Shown: in pieces, positions 5,739 to 6,134 of the stretch | Layout: every line of letters begins with the position of its first letter | How positions within the stretch are numbered: the stretch's first letter is position 1 | Source of the DNA: JBMTVN01 sp046047235 | GTDB taxonomy: Bacteria > Verrucomicrobiota > Verrucomicrobiia > Limisphaerales > JAHDYP01 | NCBI GenBank assembly: GCA_046047235.1 | Contig: JBJOII010000192.1 | Location: forward strand, 1 to 6,134 | DNA length: 6,134 nt | Reading direction: 5' to 3' | The notes under the pieces: generated by a model | What the model saw: the letters and a program-made list of their open reading frames with translations, nothing else | What the model was told of the DNA's origin: nothing | Database searches by the model: none | Position numbers and translations under genes: made by a program

Positions 5739-6134
5739 TCAGCCGCGCACCGCAGGCGCGCGGCGCGCGGCGGCCAAACCCGCCACCAGAAAGGCACCCA
5801 ACAGCCCTCCCAGCACCAAAACCTTCCATCGCCAGGAACCTGCCGACGGCGCATGTGCCTCGATATGCAGCGAGAGAGGTGAGTAGTCATCGACCAACAA
5901 CGCCCGGGTGAAGCTCAGCACCCGGCCCGATTCCGGCACCGCCGCCCGAATGGCCGCGGGACTCGGCACGGCCGCTTCCTGCTGCTGCACCAAACGCTCA
6001 GCCAGCCGCATCATCACCGCATTATCCTCCGCCGTGTTCCCCTCAATGATCTGCCGTGCCTGTTCCTGCGTATAGTTCGGCTCCGCTCCCTGCCCGGCCT
6101 GCAGCTGCAGCACCGGCGCGTCCGCCTTGCCCGA
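5739..6134 (-). CDS. Unrecognised protein with C-terminal membrane helix (C-terminal 131 residues, cut by window edge)
   Basis: The frame is open to the right edge (SGKADAPVLQLQ...), so the gene starts outside the window; a GTG at 6113 is possible but unlikely to be the true start. Visible parts in order: a Gln/Glu-rich helical stretch with TQEQARQIIEGNTAEDNA (about 22-39) and RLAERLVQQQEAA, a Pro/Ala-rich linker, a likely beta-rich piece RVLSFTRALLVDDYSPLSLH (about 71-90), then one membrane helix VLVLGGLLGAFLVAGLAAA (about 105-123) and a short basic tail RRAPAVRG. This looks like an extracytoplasmic protein tethered by its C-terminus, though positive charges flank both ends of the helix and topology is uncertain. 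I do not recognise the family. It is on the same strand as the exported-protein gene but 344 bases away, so cotranscription is doubtful. Confidence 0.7.
   Translation of the reverse strand, partial: SGKADAPVLQLQAGQGAEPNYTQEQARQIIEGNTAEDNAVMMRLAERLVQQQEAAVPSPAAIRAAVPESGRVLSFTRALLVDDYSPLSLHIEAHAPSAGSWRWKVLVLGGLLGAFLVAGLAAARRAPAVRG

Noticed and set aside
5575..5911. Two overlapping plus-strand open frames of about 105 codons
   Set aside because: Both are Pro/Arg/Ala/Ser-rich and overlap the better-supported minus-strand frame with a membrane helix that is open to the window edge.

Overview
The window is a GC-rich bacterial chromosomal segment. Conserved housekeeping genes fill most of it, followed by three less familiar minus-strand genes. 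The base composition, the prmC-murA pair, the scpA-scpB-pheA gene string and a small secreted beta-rich protein with GRQGGEPR motifs suggest Verrucomicrobiota or a relative in the PVC group. This placement is inference from gene order and protein style; there is no rRNA or other direct marker. The + strand is strongly C-rich and G-poor through + genes, - genes and non-coding DNA alike, which explains the many long shadow reading frames.

Layout. From the left edge, on the minus strand, lie the first 80 codons of murA (peptidoglycan synthesis) and, upstream of it, complete prmC (release-factor glutamine methyltransferase), read in the order prmC then murA. Divergent from prmC is a stand-alone receiver-domain response regulator (+). 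A short gap with a possible promoter leads to a tight three-gene + operon: scpA and scpB (kleisin and winged-helix partners of the SMC condensin) and pheA (bifunctional chorismate mutase/prephenate dehydratase with an ACT domain). scpA/scpB and scpB/pheA both overlap.

pheA converges on a minus-strand TerB-like helical gene with only 14 bases between the stop codons. Upstream of the TerB-like gene are a leader hairpin and then a clear intrinsic terminator. The terminator ends a minus-strand gene for a small exported protein. A gene-poor stretch of about 340 bases follows, and the right edge holds the C-terminal part of a minus-strand protein with a terminal membrane helix.

How the genes work together: SMC-ScpAB supports chromosome organisation, PheA makes phenylpyruvate for phenylalanine, PrmC matures release factors and MurA starts cell-wall precursor synthesis. 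They share growth-related context, not a pathway. I found no CRISPR array, tRNA, rRNA, insertion sequence, phage gene or toxin-antitoxin pair, and no convincing new multi-gene system. The most open items are the modified receiver domain, the repeat-bearing exported protein, the TerB-like gene with its structured leader, and the unrecognised membrane-anchored protein at the right edge.
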